Positions 8,922 through 16,213 of a DNA stretch of 34,222 nucleotides are shown in pieces. Location: positions 1 to 34,222 of the forward strand of contig CAIOFO010000130.1 in the NCBI GenBank assembly GCA_903857685.1, in the 5' to 3' direction. The DNA is from an uncultured Alphaproteobacteria bacterium (GTDB lineage: Bacteria > Pseudomonadota > Alphaproteobacteria > Micropepsales > Micropepsaceae). The first letter of the stretch is position 1; every line of letters begins with the position of its first letter. A program made the translations under genes and the position numbers. The notes under the pieces were generated by a model that was not told the origin of the DNA, searched no databases, and saw only the letters and a list, made by a program, of their open reading frames with translations.

Positions 8922-9803
8922 ATGGCGCCCGGCCCCATCGCCATTCTCGGCGCCACAAGCCAGATCGCGCGGGATTTCGTGGCGCGGTTTGGCAGCTCCG
9001 GCACTGACCTGCATCTTTTTGGCCGCACTGCACAAACGCGGCCCTATTCCGGGTTCGGTCAGGACAAGTATGCCGCCATCATCAACTTTGTCGGCGTTGG
9101 CGATCCTGTCCGCGCCCGGCAGATGGGCGCGGATATTTTCGCCGTGACGCGGGAGTTCGATCTGCTGGCGCTGGATTATTTGCGCCGGCACCCGGAGACA
9201 CGCTATATTTTCCTCAGCAGCGGCGCGGTTTATGGCCACGGTTTTGCGGAAGGCGTTACCGCGGACAGCCTTGCCAAAATTCCGGTCAATGCCCTCCAAC
9301 CTCAGGATTATTACGGCGCGGCCAAACTCTATGCCGAGGCGCTGCATCGCAGCCGCGGCGAAAGCATTTTCGATATCCGGGTGTTCAACTATATCAGCCG
9401 CAGCATGGATCTTTCGGCGCGCTTCCTGATCGCGGACATGGTCAACGCCGCGCGGTCGGGATCTGTCTTCCAGACCACCAATCGACCGCTGATGCGCGAT
9501 TTCCTGCACCCAGCCGATTTCTGTCAGTTGATCGAATGCTGCCTGGCGGCGCCACCGGGCAGCAACATGGCCCTCGATTGTTACAGCCAGAGCCCGATTT
9601 CAAAATATGAAATGGTCAAGCTAATGGCGGGTGATTTCGGCATGAAATATGAAATTGCCGACGCGTCCGATACCGTCAACGCCACCGGCGACAAGCCGAA
9701 TTATTTTTCCCGCAATCACCTTGCCGCCGCATTGGGATATGCTCCCGGCCATTCTTCGCACAGCGCCATACGGGAAGAAGTGGGCGCTATTCTTTCGCGG
9801 TGA
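8922..9803 (+). CDS. Extended SDR, candidate CDP-3,6-dideoxyhexose 4-keto or branch-chain reductase
   Basis: A 293-residue SDR directly after rfbH. The nucleotide loop GATSQIA (residues 10-16) lacks the last glycine of the usual TGxxGxxG, while Y131GAAK135 provides the catalytic YxxxK, with SSGAVYG (99-105) supplying the Ser. In characterised clusters this position holds the reductase that finishes abequose, paratose, ascarylose or, in yersiniose loci, reduces the branch ketone (YerF). Which reaction applies cannot be read from the sequence. The gene starts 5 bases after rfbH and ends overlapping, tail to tail, the GtrB-like gene by 17 bases (9787-9803), so no terminator stands between them. 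Confidence 0.85.
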   Translation: MAPGPIAILGATSQIARDFVARFGSSGTDLHLFGRTAQTRPYSGFGQDKYAAIINFVGVGDPVRARQMGADIFAVTREFDLLALDYLRRHPETRYIFLSSGAVYGHGFAEGVTADSLAKIPVNALQPQDYYGAAKLYAEALHRSRGESIFDIRVFNYISRSMDLSARFLIADMVNAARSGSVFQTTNRPLMRDFLHPADFCQLIECCLAAPPGSNMALDCYSQSPISKYEMVKLMAGDFGMKYEIADASDTVNATGDKPNYFSRNHLAAALGYAPGHSSHSAIREEVGAILSR

Positions 9804-10740
9804 AGTTGATCCGCTCGCGCTCGATCACCAGCGGCTTTTTGCGCACCTGGCCATAGATGGCAAGAATATATTCCCCCAGCAGACCCATGAAAAATATCTG
9901 GATGCCGGCGAAGAAGAACAGCGCCACGATCAGCGTGGGAATGCCCGGCTGTGCCACATGGCCGGTCGCCAGCAGTGATGCGACCAGCGTAATCACGGCG
10001 TAAACGATGCTCAGAATGGAAACCGCGGTGCCCACGAACAAGGCGCCGCGCAGCGGTATGGTCGTGAAAGTGATGATGCCGTTCAGCCCCTGGTCAACCA
10101 GGCTGAAGAAACTGTTCTTGGAAAAACCCTTCTTGCGCGCGAGCCAGTGGTACGGCACCCCAACCGCGCGAAAGCCCGACTCGAATGTCATCATCCGCAT
10201 GAAAGGATAGGCGTCTTCGGTTTTGCGCATGGCGTCTAGCACCTTGCGGTCCACCAATTGATAGTCGCCGACATCCGGCGGAAAGGAGACGTAGGAGAAG
10301 CGGCTGATCATCTGGTAGAATGCATGCCGCACCGCGCGCATCACCCAGCCTTCCGAGCGCGTGGCGCGGATGCCATAAACGATTTCATAGCCTTGTTCCC
10401 ACAACGCCACGAACTGGGGCAGCAGCGAGGGCGGGTCCTGCATGTCTGCGGGTTGAAACAGCAGGATGGCGTCACCCGACGAGGCCAGCACGGCGTTGTA
10501 GGTCGATCGCATCGGCCCGAAATTTCGGGCGTTGACGATCACCTTCACGGCGGGGTCTGAAGCGGCGATCTCGCGCAGGATGGCGGCCGTTTTGTCGGTG
10601 GAGCAATTGTCGGCGAAGATATGCTCACGGTCGTAGCCGCTCAGCGGCCCGTCGAACTGGGCCTTCACGGCTTCGTAGCAATCCCGCACATTCTCTTCTT
10701 CGTTGAAGCAGGGCGTGGTGATGCTGATGAGCTTTTTCAT
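9787..10740 (-). CDS. GtrB/DPM1-like polyprenyl-phosphate glycosyltransferase (GT2)
   Basis: A 317-residue protein. Residues 1-215 form a GT2 catalytic domain with the N-terminal TTPCFNEEENV, DNCSTDKT (44-51) and ADMQDPP (98-104), equivalent to the DADLQDPP metal-binding motif although the first Asp is Ala. Two strong membrane segments follow (about residues 224-250 and 258-290), ending in GEYILAIYGQV, typical of GtrB, ArnC and dolichyl-phosphate-mannose-synthase relatives. Such enzymes load a sugar from its nucleotide onto undecaprenyl phosphate. The ATG at 10740 is chosen because it gives the family N-terminus; the frame is open further upstream. Its start overlaps the gtrA-like stop by four bases (ATGA). 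Beside the TPP enzyme, its donor could be the branched CDP-sugar. Confidence 0.93.
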   Translation of the reverse strand: MKKLISITTPCFNEEENVRDCYEAVKAQFDGPLSGYDREHIFADNCSTDKTAAILREIAASDPAVKVIVNARNFGPMRSTYNAVLASSGDAILLFQPADMQDPPSLLPQFVALWEQGYEIVYGIRATRSEGWVMRAVRHAFYQMISRFSYVSFPPDVGDYQLVDRKVLDAMRKTEDAYPFMRMMTFESGFRAVGVPYHWLARKKGFSKNSFFSLVDQGLNGIITFTTIPLRGALFVGTAVSILSIVYAVITLVASLLATGHVAQPGIPTLIVALFFFAGIQIFFMGLLGEYILAIYGQVRKKPLVIERERINFTAKE

Positions 10741-11171
10741 GAGAGCCGCGCGGGTCGGAATACAAATATCTTGTTCAAGGCAAAATTCAGGACCACCATC
10801 AGGGGAAGCAGGATCGCCTGCGCCAAAATGGGGGAAAATCCTGACGATAAGAGAAAATGGAGACTCCACAGGTTGAGCAGGAATGTCAAACCGTAGACGG
10901 CGACAAAAAAAGGCAGGCGGCCAAGGCCGCGCGCCGCGAACACCAGCCGCCCGGTGGTCATATAGTTGAACAGGACGCCCAGTCCGGTCGCCAGGGTCAG
11001 CGAGATATTGGGACCCAGTTTCATCAAGACGAACAGGACAAAAAAGCCATAGCCGACGCCGGTATTGAGCGCGCCGACAAAAAGGAAACGTACAAACTGA
11101 CGTTGACCTGGCGTCAGCCAGTGGCCCAGCAGGGATTCCTCCAGTCGTGCCACGAAGTTTGAGGCGGGCAT
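10737..11171 (-). CDS. GtrA-family membrane protein
   Basis: A 144-residue protein with four membrane segments and the N-terminal FVRFLFVGALNTGVGYGFF signature of the GtrA family. GtrA proteins are thought to flip undecaprenyl-phosphate-linked sugars made by a GtrB partner, so that a periplasmic glycosyltransferase can use them. That partner is encoded immediately downstream with a four-base ATGA overlap, and the start overlaps the stop of the TPP-enzyme gene by one base (TGATG). This tight three-gene unit suggests that sugar synthesis and loading are coupled. The family is clear; the flipped sugar is inferred. Confidence 0.92.
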   Translation of the reverse strand: MPASNFVARLEESLLGHWLTPGQRQFVRFLFVGALNTGVGYGFFVLFVLMKLGPNISLTLATGLGVLFNYMTTGRLVFAARGLGRLPFFVAVYGLTFLLNLWSLHFLLSSGFSPILAQAILLPLMVVLNFALNKIFVFRPARLS

Positions 11172-12976
11172 CAGAGATTCTTCGACTTGGGATGCAGCCC
11201 GACGATCATGTCCTCGTGCAAGGAGTCCCGCGGCAATAGCGGTGAGAGGTCTTCCAGCGGCGGGGAGACAATCGTTCCATCCGCCTGTTTTGCCAGCGAC
11301 AGTTTGGGAACGAAGAGCTGCGTCGGGTGCATGAAGACTTCACAGATGACCGGTCCTTTTTCGGCCTGCACCAGCGGCAGCACGCGATCGAAATCCTCCC
11401 AGCTGCGGATCTGGTAGGCCGGGAAATCGAACGCCTTGGCGAGCTTGGAAAAATCCGGGCAGGAAACGCCTGAGCTTTGGTCCACCCCGACGGCGCGTCC
11501 GGAATAAAGGTTGGTCTGGGTGTGCTTGATCATCAGGTAGCCGTCATTGTTGAAAATGAACAGCTTGATGGGCAGCCGGTGGTGCGCCATCGTCTGCAGT
11601 TCCTGCAAATTCATCATCATGCCGCCGTCACAGTTCAGGCACATGACTTCGCCGCGTTCGCGCGCAAAGGAGGCGCCGATCGCGCCGGGCAGGCCATAGC
11701 CCATTTCGCCAAGCCCGGTTGAGGTCATCAACCGCTGGCCGTCCTTGATCTTGAGGACCTGGTGTCCCGACAGCAATGCCGTTCCCATGTCAGTCACTAC
11801 GACCTGGTCCGGCTTGAAATGGCCGACCAGTTTTTCCATGAAGGTGTAGGAGTTGATAAAGGGCGGCTGGTCGGCATGTTCCGGCCCGACCCAGGGATAG
11901 CGCTTGCGATAGGTTTCGCACTGCGCGATCCAGGCCGCGGGCGCCGTCAGGTTTTCGTTGCCCAGTGACGCAATCAGTTCCGAAATGAACAGGCCCGCAT
12001 CGGCGACAATCGGCAGGGTGACACGCTTGCCGAGCTTTTTGGCTTCACTTTCTTCGACATCCACGACGACCAGTTCGGCATCGCGCGCCAGTTCGTCGAC
12101 GACATAGCCGATCTGGGGAATGGCAAGCCGGGTGCCGATCGCGATCACCAGGTCGGAGTTCTGCAGGACAAAATTGGCGCAGCGTTGGCCATAGACACCG
12201 GCCCGTCCGTAAACCAGGACATTGTCCGAATCCACCATGTCGATTCCGGCCCAGGACAACAGTGTGGGAATTCCCAGGCGCGATATCAGCGGCGCAACCT
12301 GATCCGCCGCGCCTGCCAGGCGAATGCCGTTGCCCAGCCACAATACCGGCCGTTTGGCCTTGCGGATTTTTTCAATGAGTTGCGCAACCTGGCCGGCAGC
12401 AGGGTGAGGGCGCTCATCCGTTGCGAAGTATTGCCTTACATCTTCGCGTTTGACCGACATGGATTGGATGTCCATCGGAATATCCACCCAGACCGGACCC
12501 GGACGCCCCGATGCGGCGATGGCGACGGCTTTTTCCAGTTCAAAGACCGCCATGGTCGGATCGAATACCCGCACGGCATATTTCGTGACTTTGCGCACCA
12601 TCTCTGTGCTGTCATAGCCCTGTACGCCCCAGGCCCGGAGGGGATTGTCGTCGCGGGCGAAGCGGGAATTTTCATTTCCGGATATGGCCAGCATGGGAAT
12701 GGAATCCATCCAGGCGCTGACAATGCCGGTCACCGCGTTGGTCGAGCCCGCGCCCGTGGTCAGCAGCGCAGCGGTGACATTGCCGGTCATGCGATAATAA
12801 ATCTGGGCCGCCATGCAGGCAGCCTGTTCGTGATGGACGCAGACGATCTCGGTGAAGCCCAGCCGTCCGACCGCATCGAAAAGATTGGCGTTTCCGGCGC
12901 CGACAATTCCAAACACGTGCCGCAGGCCGCGCGCCTCCAGAAATTCAGCCACCAGATCAGAAACTTTGATATCCAT
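11171..12976 (-). CDS. TPP-dependent carboligase of acetolactate-synthase fold, YerE-like candidate
   Basis: A 601-residue protein with the PYR, middle and PP domains of the acetolactate synthase/benzoylformate decarboxylase group. Glu50 in VHHEQAA is the cofactor-activating Glu; the metal/TPP motif is CDGG with Asn456 and the NN pair at 476-477, where the usual GDG has become CDG. In Yersinia, YerE of this fold decarboxylates pyruvate and adds the two-carbon unit to C-4 of CDP-3,6-dideoxy-4-ketohexose (yersiniose pathway). Here rfbFGH lie nearby and no small regulatory subunit (ilvN) is present, so branched-chain amino acid synthesis is unlikely. The ATG at 12976 has a good GAGAAGG ribosome site; the frame is open to 13138. 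The gene is divergent from the aldehyde dehydrogenase and aldolase genes, which could supply a different 2-oxoacid donor. Confidence 0.88.
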   Translation of the reverse strand: MDIKVSDLVAEFLEARGLRHVFGIVGAGNANLFDAVGRLGFTEIVCVHHEQAACMAAQIYYRMTGNVTAALLTTGAGSTNAVTGIVSAWMDSIPMLAISGNENSRFARDDNPLRAWGVQGYDSTEMVRKVTKYAVRVFDPTMAVFELEKAVAIAASGRPGPVWVDIPMDIQSMSVKREDVRQYFATDERPHPAAGQVAQLIEKIRKAKRPVLWLGNGIRLAGAADQVAPLISRLGIPTLLSWAGIDMVDSDNVLVYGRAGVYGQRCANFVLQNSDLVIAIGTRLAIPQIGYVVDELARDAELVVVDVEESEAKKLGKRVTLPIVADAGLFISELIASLGNENLTAPAAWIAQCETYRKRYPWVGPEHADQPPFINSYTFMEKLVGHFKPDQVVVTDMGTALLSGHQVLKIKDGQRLMTSTGLGEMGYGLPGAIGASFARERGEVMCLNCDGGMMMNLQELQTMAHHRLPIKLFIFNNDGYLMIKHTQTNLYSGRAVGVDQSSGVSCPDFSKLAKAFDFPAYQIRSWEDFDRVLPLVQAEKGPVICEVFMHPTQLFVPKLSLAKQADGTIVSPPLEDLSPLLPRDSLHEDMIVGLHPKSKNL

Positions 12977-13188
12977 AATGCCTTCTCTAACAACGCTGCT
13001 GTTCGCCGGTGGGCCGATCCCGTGCCGCATTCTGCGTATCGCCGGTCCGGAAAATCCGGCGTCAGGGAAATAGAAGTTTCCCCGTGTCTTCAAGCCCCGG
13101 CGGGCATTTGGCAGTTTTTTGGGCAAATTTAAAGGCAATGGCCGGCTTTTTTGCCCGGAATCGCTGGATTTGTCCGCTGGACCAATGG

Positions 13189-13194
13189 TATAGA
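13189..13194 (+). promoter_or_regulatory. Candidate -10 box for the dehydrogenase/aldolase operon
   Basis: TATAGA lies seven bases before the ATG at 13201, in the 224-base divergent region between the TPP enzyme and the dehydrogenase. No Shine-Dalgarno sequence precedes that ATG, so if this is a true -10 box the message would be leaderless. No convincing -35 hexamer is seen. The remainder of the divergent gap (12977-13188) contains no other gene I can support. Confidence 0.25.
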
Positions 13195-13200
13195 CGATTT

Positions 13201-14118
13201 ATGCGATCCCCCGCCAAAAAAGTCGGCACGAGGCTCCGCGCGGTCATTCTCGGCAGCGGCAATATCGGTACGGACCTGATGATGAAGATCCTCAGGTCCG
13301 AGATGATGGAATGCGTCGCCCTGGTGGGCCGCAACCTGTCATCGCCGGGACTGACCAAGGCTGCCTCGCTCGGCATTACGATTTCGACCGACGGCATCGG
13401 GTTCATCGAGAAGAATCCCGATTGCTGCGACATCGTGTTTGACGCCACCTCGGCGATCAGCCATCTGGAGCATGCCCCCATCCTTGAGCGGCTGGGAAAA
13501 TTCGTCATTGACCTGACGCCGGCAAAGGTCGGGCCGTTCGTCGTGCCGGCAGTGGATGCGGCCGGGCCCCTGAGCGGGAATTGCAACATGGTCACCTGCG
13601 GCGGCCAGGCTTCGGTTCCCATCGCCTATGCGCTGGGCCAGGCGCATGACGACATTGAATATATTGAAGTGGTTTCGAGCATCGCCTCGCGGTCGGCCGG
13701 TCAGGCGACGCGCCGCAACCTGGACGAATATATTCACACCACAGAGAGCGCCGTGAAGCTTTATTCCGGCGCCCGATTTGCCAAGGCGATCCTGAATCTC
13801 AACCCCGCTGTGCCCTGCATCAACATGCAGACCACGATCTTCGCCAAGATCGCCAAGCCGAACATGGAGAAATTCGCCGAGTGCCTGCAAACCGTGGTGC
13901 GCCAGGTCCAGCAATATGTTCCGGGCTATGAAATCCTGGTCGGCCCCAAGATCGACAATGATCGCGTCGTCACCATGCTGCGGGTGATCGGCCGCGGCGA
14001 TTATCTACCGGCTTATGCCGGTAATCTGGATATCATTAACTGCGCGGCGATTGCGGCGGCCGAGCGTTTTGCCCGCCAGACGCTGCAAATCTCTCCCAGC
14101 TTTCGGGTTGTCCAATGA
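13201..14118 (+). CDS. Acetaldehyde dehydrogenase (acylating), MhpF/DmpF family
   Basis: Interconverts acetaldehyde plus CoA plus NAD+ with acetyl-CoA plus NADH. The 305-residue protein has LGSGNIGTDLM (residues 18-27) as the NAD loop and Cys133 in NMVTCGGQAS, the catalytic thiol segment of this family. In catabolic pathways it forms a channelling complex with 4-hydroxy-2-oxovalerate aldolase, and that partner follows here with a four-base ATGA overlap. The ATG at 13201 is preferred over upstream in-frame starts because it gives the family length. There is no hydratase or ring-cleavage gene nearby, so aromatic degradation is unlikely; inside a sugar cluster it may run backwards to supply acetaldehyde. 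Confidence 0.93.
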   Translation: MRSPAKKVGTRLRAVILGSGNIGTDLMMKILRSEMMECVALVGRNLSSPGLTKAASLGITISTDGIGFIEKNPDCCDIVFDATSAISHLEHAPILERLGKFVIDLTPAKVGPFVVPAVDAAGPLSGNCNMVTCGGQASVPIAYALGQAHDDIEYIEVVSSIASRSAGQATRRNLDEYIHTTESAVKLYSGARFAKAILNLNPAVPCINMQTTIFAKIAKPNMEKFAECLQTVVRQVQQYVPGYEILVGPKIDNDRVVTMLRVIGRGDYLPAYAGNLDIINCAAIAAAERFARQTLQISPSFRVVQ

Positions 14119-15152
14119 CAGCGGATTCCGGCGCCAAATTCATCCTGATGAGCGATCCCTCCCTGCGGGACGGCAATCACGCGGTCGGCCATAGCCTCAC
14201 GCCCGACCAGATCGCAGCCTATTGCCGGATCGCCGAGAATGCCGGCATTCCGATTGTGGAGGTCGGCCATGGCAACGGCATCGGCGCCTCCTCGCTGCAG
14301 CTTGGCCTGGCGGCGGCGCCCGACGGCGCCCTGCTGAAAGCGGCGCGGGACAATCTGAAGCGCAGCCTGCTGGGCGTTCATGTCATTCCCGGTTTTGCCA
14401 CCATCGATCGCGATCTCAAGCCGGCCATGGATGCGGGGGTGGATGTGTTTCGCATCGCCTCGCATTGCACCGAGGCTGACATCACCGACCGCTTCCTCAA
14501 TTATTCGCGCAAGCAGGGCAAGACCACCTATGGCGTTCTGATGATGTCGCATATGGCGACGCCGGAAATCCTGCTGGAGGAAGCCCGCAAGATGGAAGCC
14601 TCCGGCGCCGAGGCGCTGGTGATCATGGATTCCTCGGGCACCTATCTGCCGAACGATGTGCGGCTTCGCATCGGCAAGCTGGTGGAAAATCTCTCAATCC
14701 CCGTGGGCTTTCACGGCCACAACAATTTGAGCATGGCGGTGGCCAATTCCATTGCCGCTGTCGAAGTGGGCGCCACCATTCTGGACGCCAGCGCCCGTGG
14801 TTTTGGCGCCGGGGCGGGCAATACACAGCTGGAAGCGCTGGTCGCGGTGCTGCACAAGCTGGGCTATCAGACGGGCATCGATCTTTATGGTGTGCTTGAC
14901 CTTGGCGATTACGCCGAAGAAAATCTGATGAAGGTCGTGCCGACCGTATCGTCCACCAGCATCGTCAGCGGCATGGCGGGGGTCTTTTCAGGCTTCCTCA
15001 AGCCCGTCCGGCGCATCGCCGCGGAATACAAAATCGACCCGCGCGATATCTTCTTCGATCTCGGCAAGCGCGGTGTGGTTGCCGGGCAGGAAGACCTGAT
15101 CCTGGAGAGCGCCGAAAAGCTTGCCAAGGCCAAACTGGCCAAGGTTTCGTAA
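14115..15152 (+). CDS. 4-hydroxy-2-oxovalerate aldolase family protein (MhpE/DmpG/BphI type)
   Basis: A class II pyruvate aldolase of 345 residues that reversibly joins pyruvate and a short aldehyde. Arg18 and Asp19 in SLRDGNHA, His22, and the metal ligands His200 and His202 in FHGHNN match the catalytic set known from BphI/DmpG; SARGFGAGAGNTQLE is the family signature. Two differences stand out: the usual VTLRDG is PSLRDG, and the Tyr of AGVYSSF, linked in BphI (Tyr290) to aldehyde positioning, is Phe291 here (AGVFSGF). The gene overlaps the dehydrogenase by four bases. With acetaldehyde it would give 4-hydroxy-2-oxopentanoate; a different aldehyde is possible given the changed pocket. Confidence 0.92.
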   Translation: MTADSGAKFILMSDPSLRDGNHAVGHSLTPDQIAAYCRIAENAGIPIVEVGHGNGIGASSLQLGLAAAPDGALLKAARDNLKRSLLGVHVIPGFATIDRDLKPAMDAGVDVFRIASHCTEADITDRFLNYSRKQGKTTYGVLMMSHMATPEILLEEARKMEASGAEALVIMDSSGTYLPNDVRLRIGKLVENLSIPVGFHGHNNLSMAVANSIAAVEVGATILDASARGFGAGAGNTQLEALVAVLHKLGYQTGIDLYGVLDLGDYAEENLMKVVPTVSSTSIVSGMAGVFSGFLKPVRRIAAEYKIDPRDIFFDLGKRGVVAGQEDLILESAEKLAKAKLAKVS

Positions 15153-15157
15153 GGCCT

Positions 15158-16210
15158 GTGGAAAATTTTCACGAAGACTGCATGCGTTCTTTGGGCCTGC
15201 GGGGCGCTGTTGCGCTGGAGCCTTTGCGGCATGGCACACTTGTCATCACCGGCGGCAGCGGATTTGTAGGGGCATGGCTGTCAACGCTTTGCGCCTATCT
15301 CAACGACAAGCACAATTTCGGGATTGAACTGGTCCTGACGGCGCGCCGCAAGGCGCGGCTGGACGATAGCGCGCCGCATCTGGCCGGCCGGCGGGATATC
15401 CGCTTTGTCCCCGCCGATATCAGGCAATTCATTGATGTTCCGGCAGCTGCCAGCTGGATCATCCACGCCACCGGCAGCCCCGACAATCGCGCCCATGTCA
15501 GCAATCCCATGGAGACGATGGACGTCATTTCGGCCGGGACCTATCGGGTGCTGCGGACCGCGGAACAATGCCTGAATTTCCGCATGCTGGTGAATCTCAG
15601 TTCGGCGGCGATCTATGGCAGCCAGCCGCCGGAGCTGGATGCGTTGCCGGAAGATTTCATCGGCAGGATTGATCCGGCGACGATGCCTTCGGCTTATGCC
15701 GAGGCCAAGCGTTATGGCGAGGCGCTTTGCGCCAGCGCCCGCAGCCAGTCGCGTACGCCCGTGATCATCGCCCGGCCCTTCACCTTTATCGGCCCGTTTC
15801 AGGCCCTGGATGCCCCCTGGGCGATCAACAATTTCCTGCATGCCGCCCTCAAGCAGCAGCCGCTCAAAATTCAGGGTGACGGCAACACCAGGCGCAGCTT
15901 CCTGTATGGCAGCGACGCGGCCTTTCTGCTGCTCCGCATGCTGGTGAGCGGCACAAATGGCAGCATCTTTAATGTCGGCCACCCGAATGCCATTGCGCTG
16001 AACGAGCTGGCGGCTCTGGTCTTGCGCAAATCGGGCTTGCCGCTGGAAATCAAGACCAATACGGCGGGAGGCCGCGCCGCGACCGCGCATCTGGTGCCGG
16101 ACATGACGCGCGCCAGTCAGGCATTCGAGTTCAAGCCGGCATTTTCGGTCGCGGATTCCGTGGAACGGACATTGGCCTGGCATCGCGCCCGCGCGAAAAT
16201 TGCAGCCTGA
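15158..16210 (+). CDS. Extended SDR, NAD-dependent epimerase/dehydratase or reductase
   Basis: A 350-residue protein with TGGSGFVG (residues 31-38) for NAD binding, LSSAAIYG (147-154) and Y180AEAK184 as the catalytic YxxxK, so it should be active. The GTG at 15158 lies five bases after the aldolase stop; an ATG at 15182 (residue 9, MRSLGLRG) is an alternative. An N-terminal extension of about 25 residues precedes the Rossmann fold. Its place in the operon with the aldolase makes it, together with the SDR after rfbH, a candidate for reducing the ketone left by the TPP reaction. The exact reaction is not readable from the sequence. Confidence 0.85.
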   Translation: MENFHEDCMRSLGLRGAVALEPLRHGTLVITGGSGFVGAWLSTLCAYLNDKHNFGIELVLTARRKARLDDSAPHLAGRRDIRFVPADIRQFIDVPAAASWIIHATGSPDNRAHVSNPMETMDVISAGTYRVLRTAEQCLNFRMLVNLSSAAIYGSQPPELDALPEDFIGRIDPATMPSAYAEAKRYGEALCASARSQSRTPVIIARPFTFIGPFQALDAPWAINNFLHAALKQQPLKIQGDGNTRRSFLYGSDAAFLLLRMLVSGTNGSIFNVGHPNAIALNELAALVLRKSGLPLEIKTNTAGGRAATAHLVPDMTRASQAFEFKPAFSVADSVERTLAWHRARAKIAA

Positions 16211-16213
16211 GAG

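Noticed and set aside
7510-9033. Long minus-strand open frame of 507 codons opposite rfbH
   Set aside because: Same reason: a mirror of rfbH with no recognisable domain and no ribosome site.
11171-12976. Acetolactate synthase for branched-chain amino acids
   Set aside because: No ilvN, ilvC or ilvD beside it; it is coupled to GtrA/GtrB-like genes and near rfbFGH. A function in sugar branching fits better, though the fold alone does not exclude the former.
12185-13132. Plus-strand frame of 315 codons opposite the TPP enzyme
   Set aside because: Antisense to a conserved gene, no family features, and it runs through the divergent promoter region.
13201-15152. Remnant of an aromatic meta-cleavage pathway
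   Set aside because: Dehydrogenase and aldolase are intact, but no dioxygenase, hydrolase or hydratase is present and sugar genes flank both sides.
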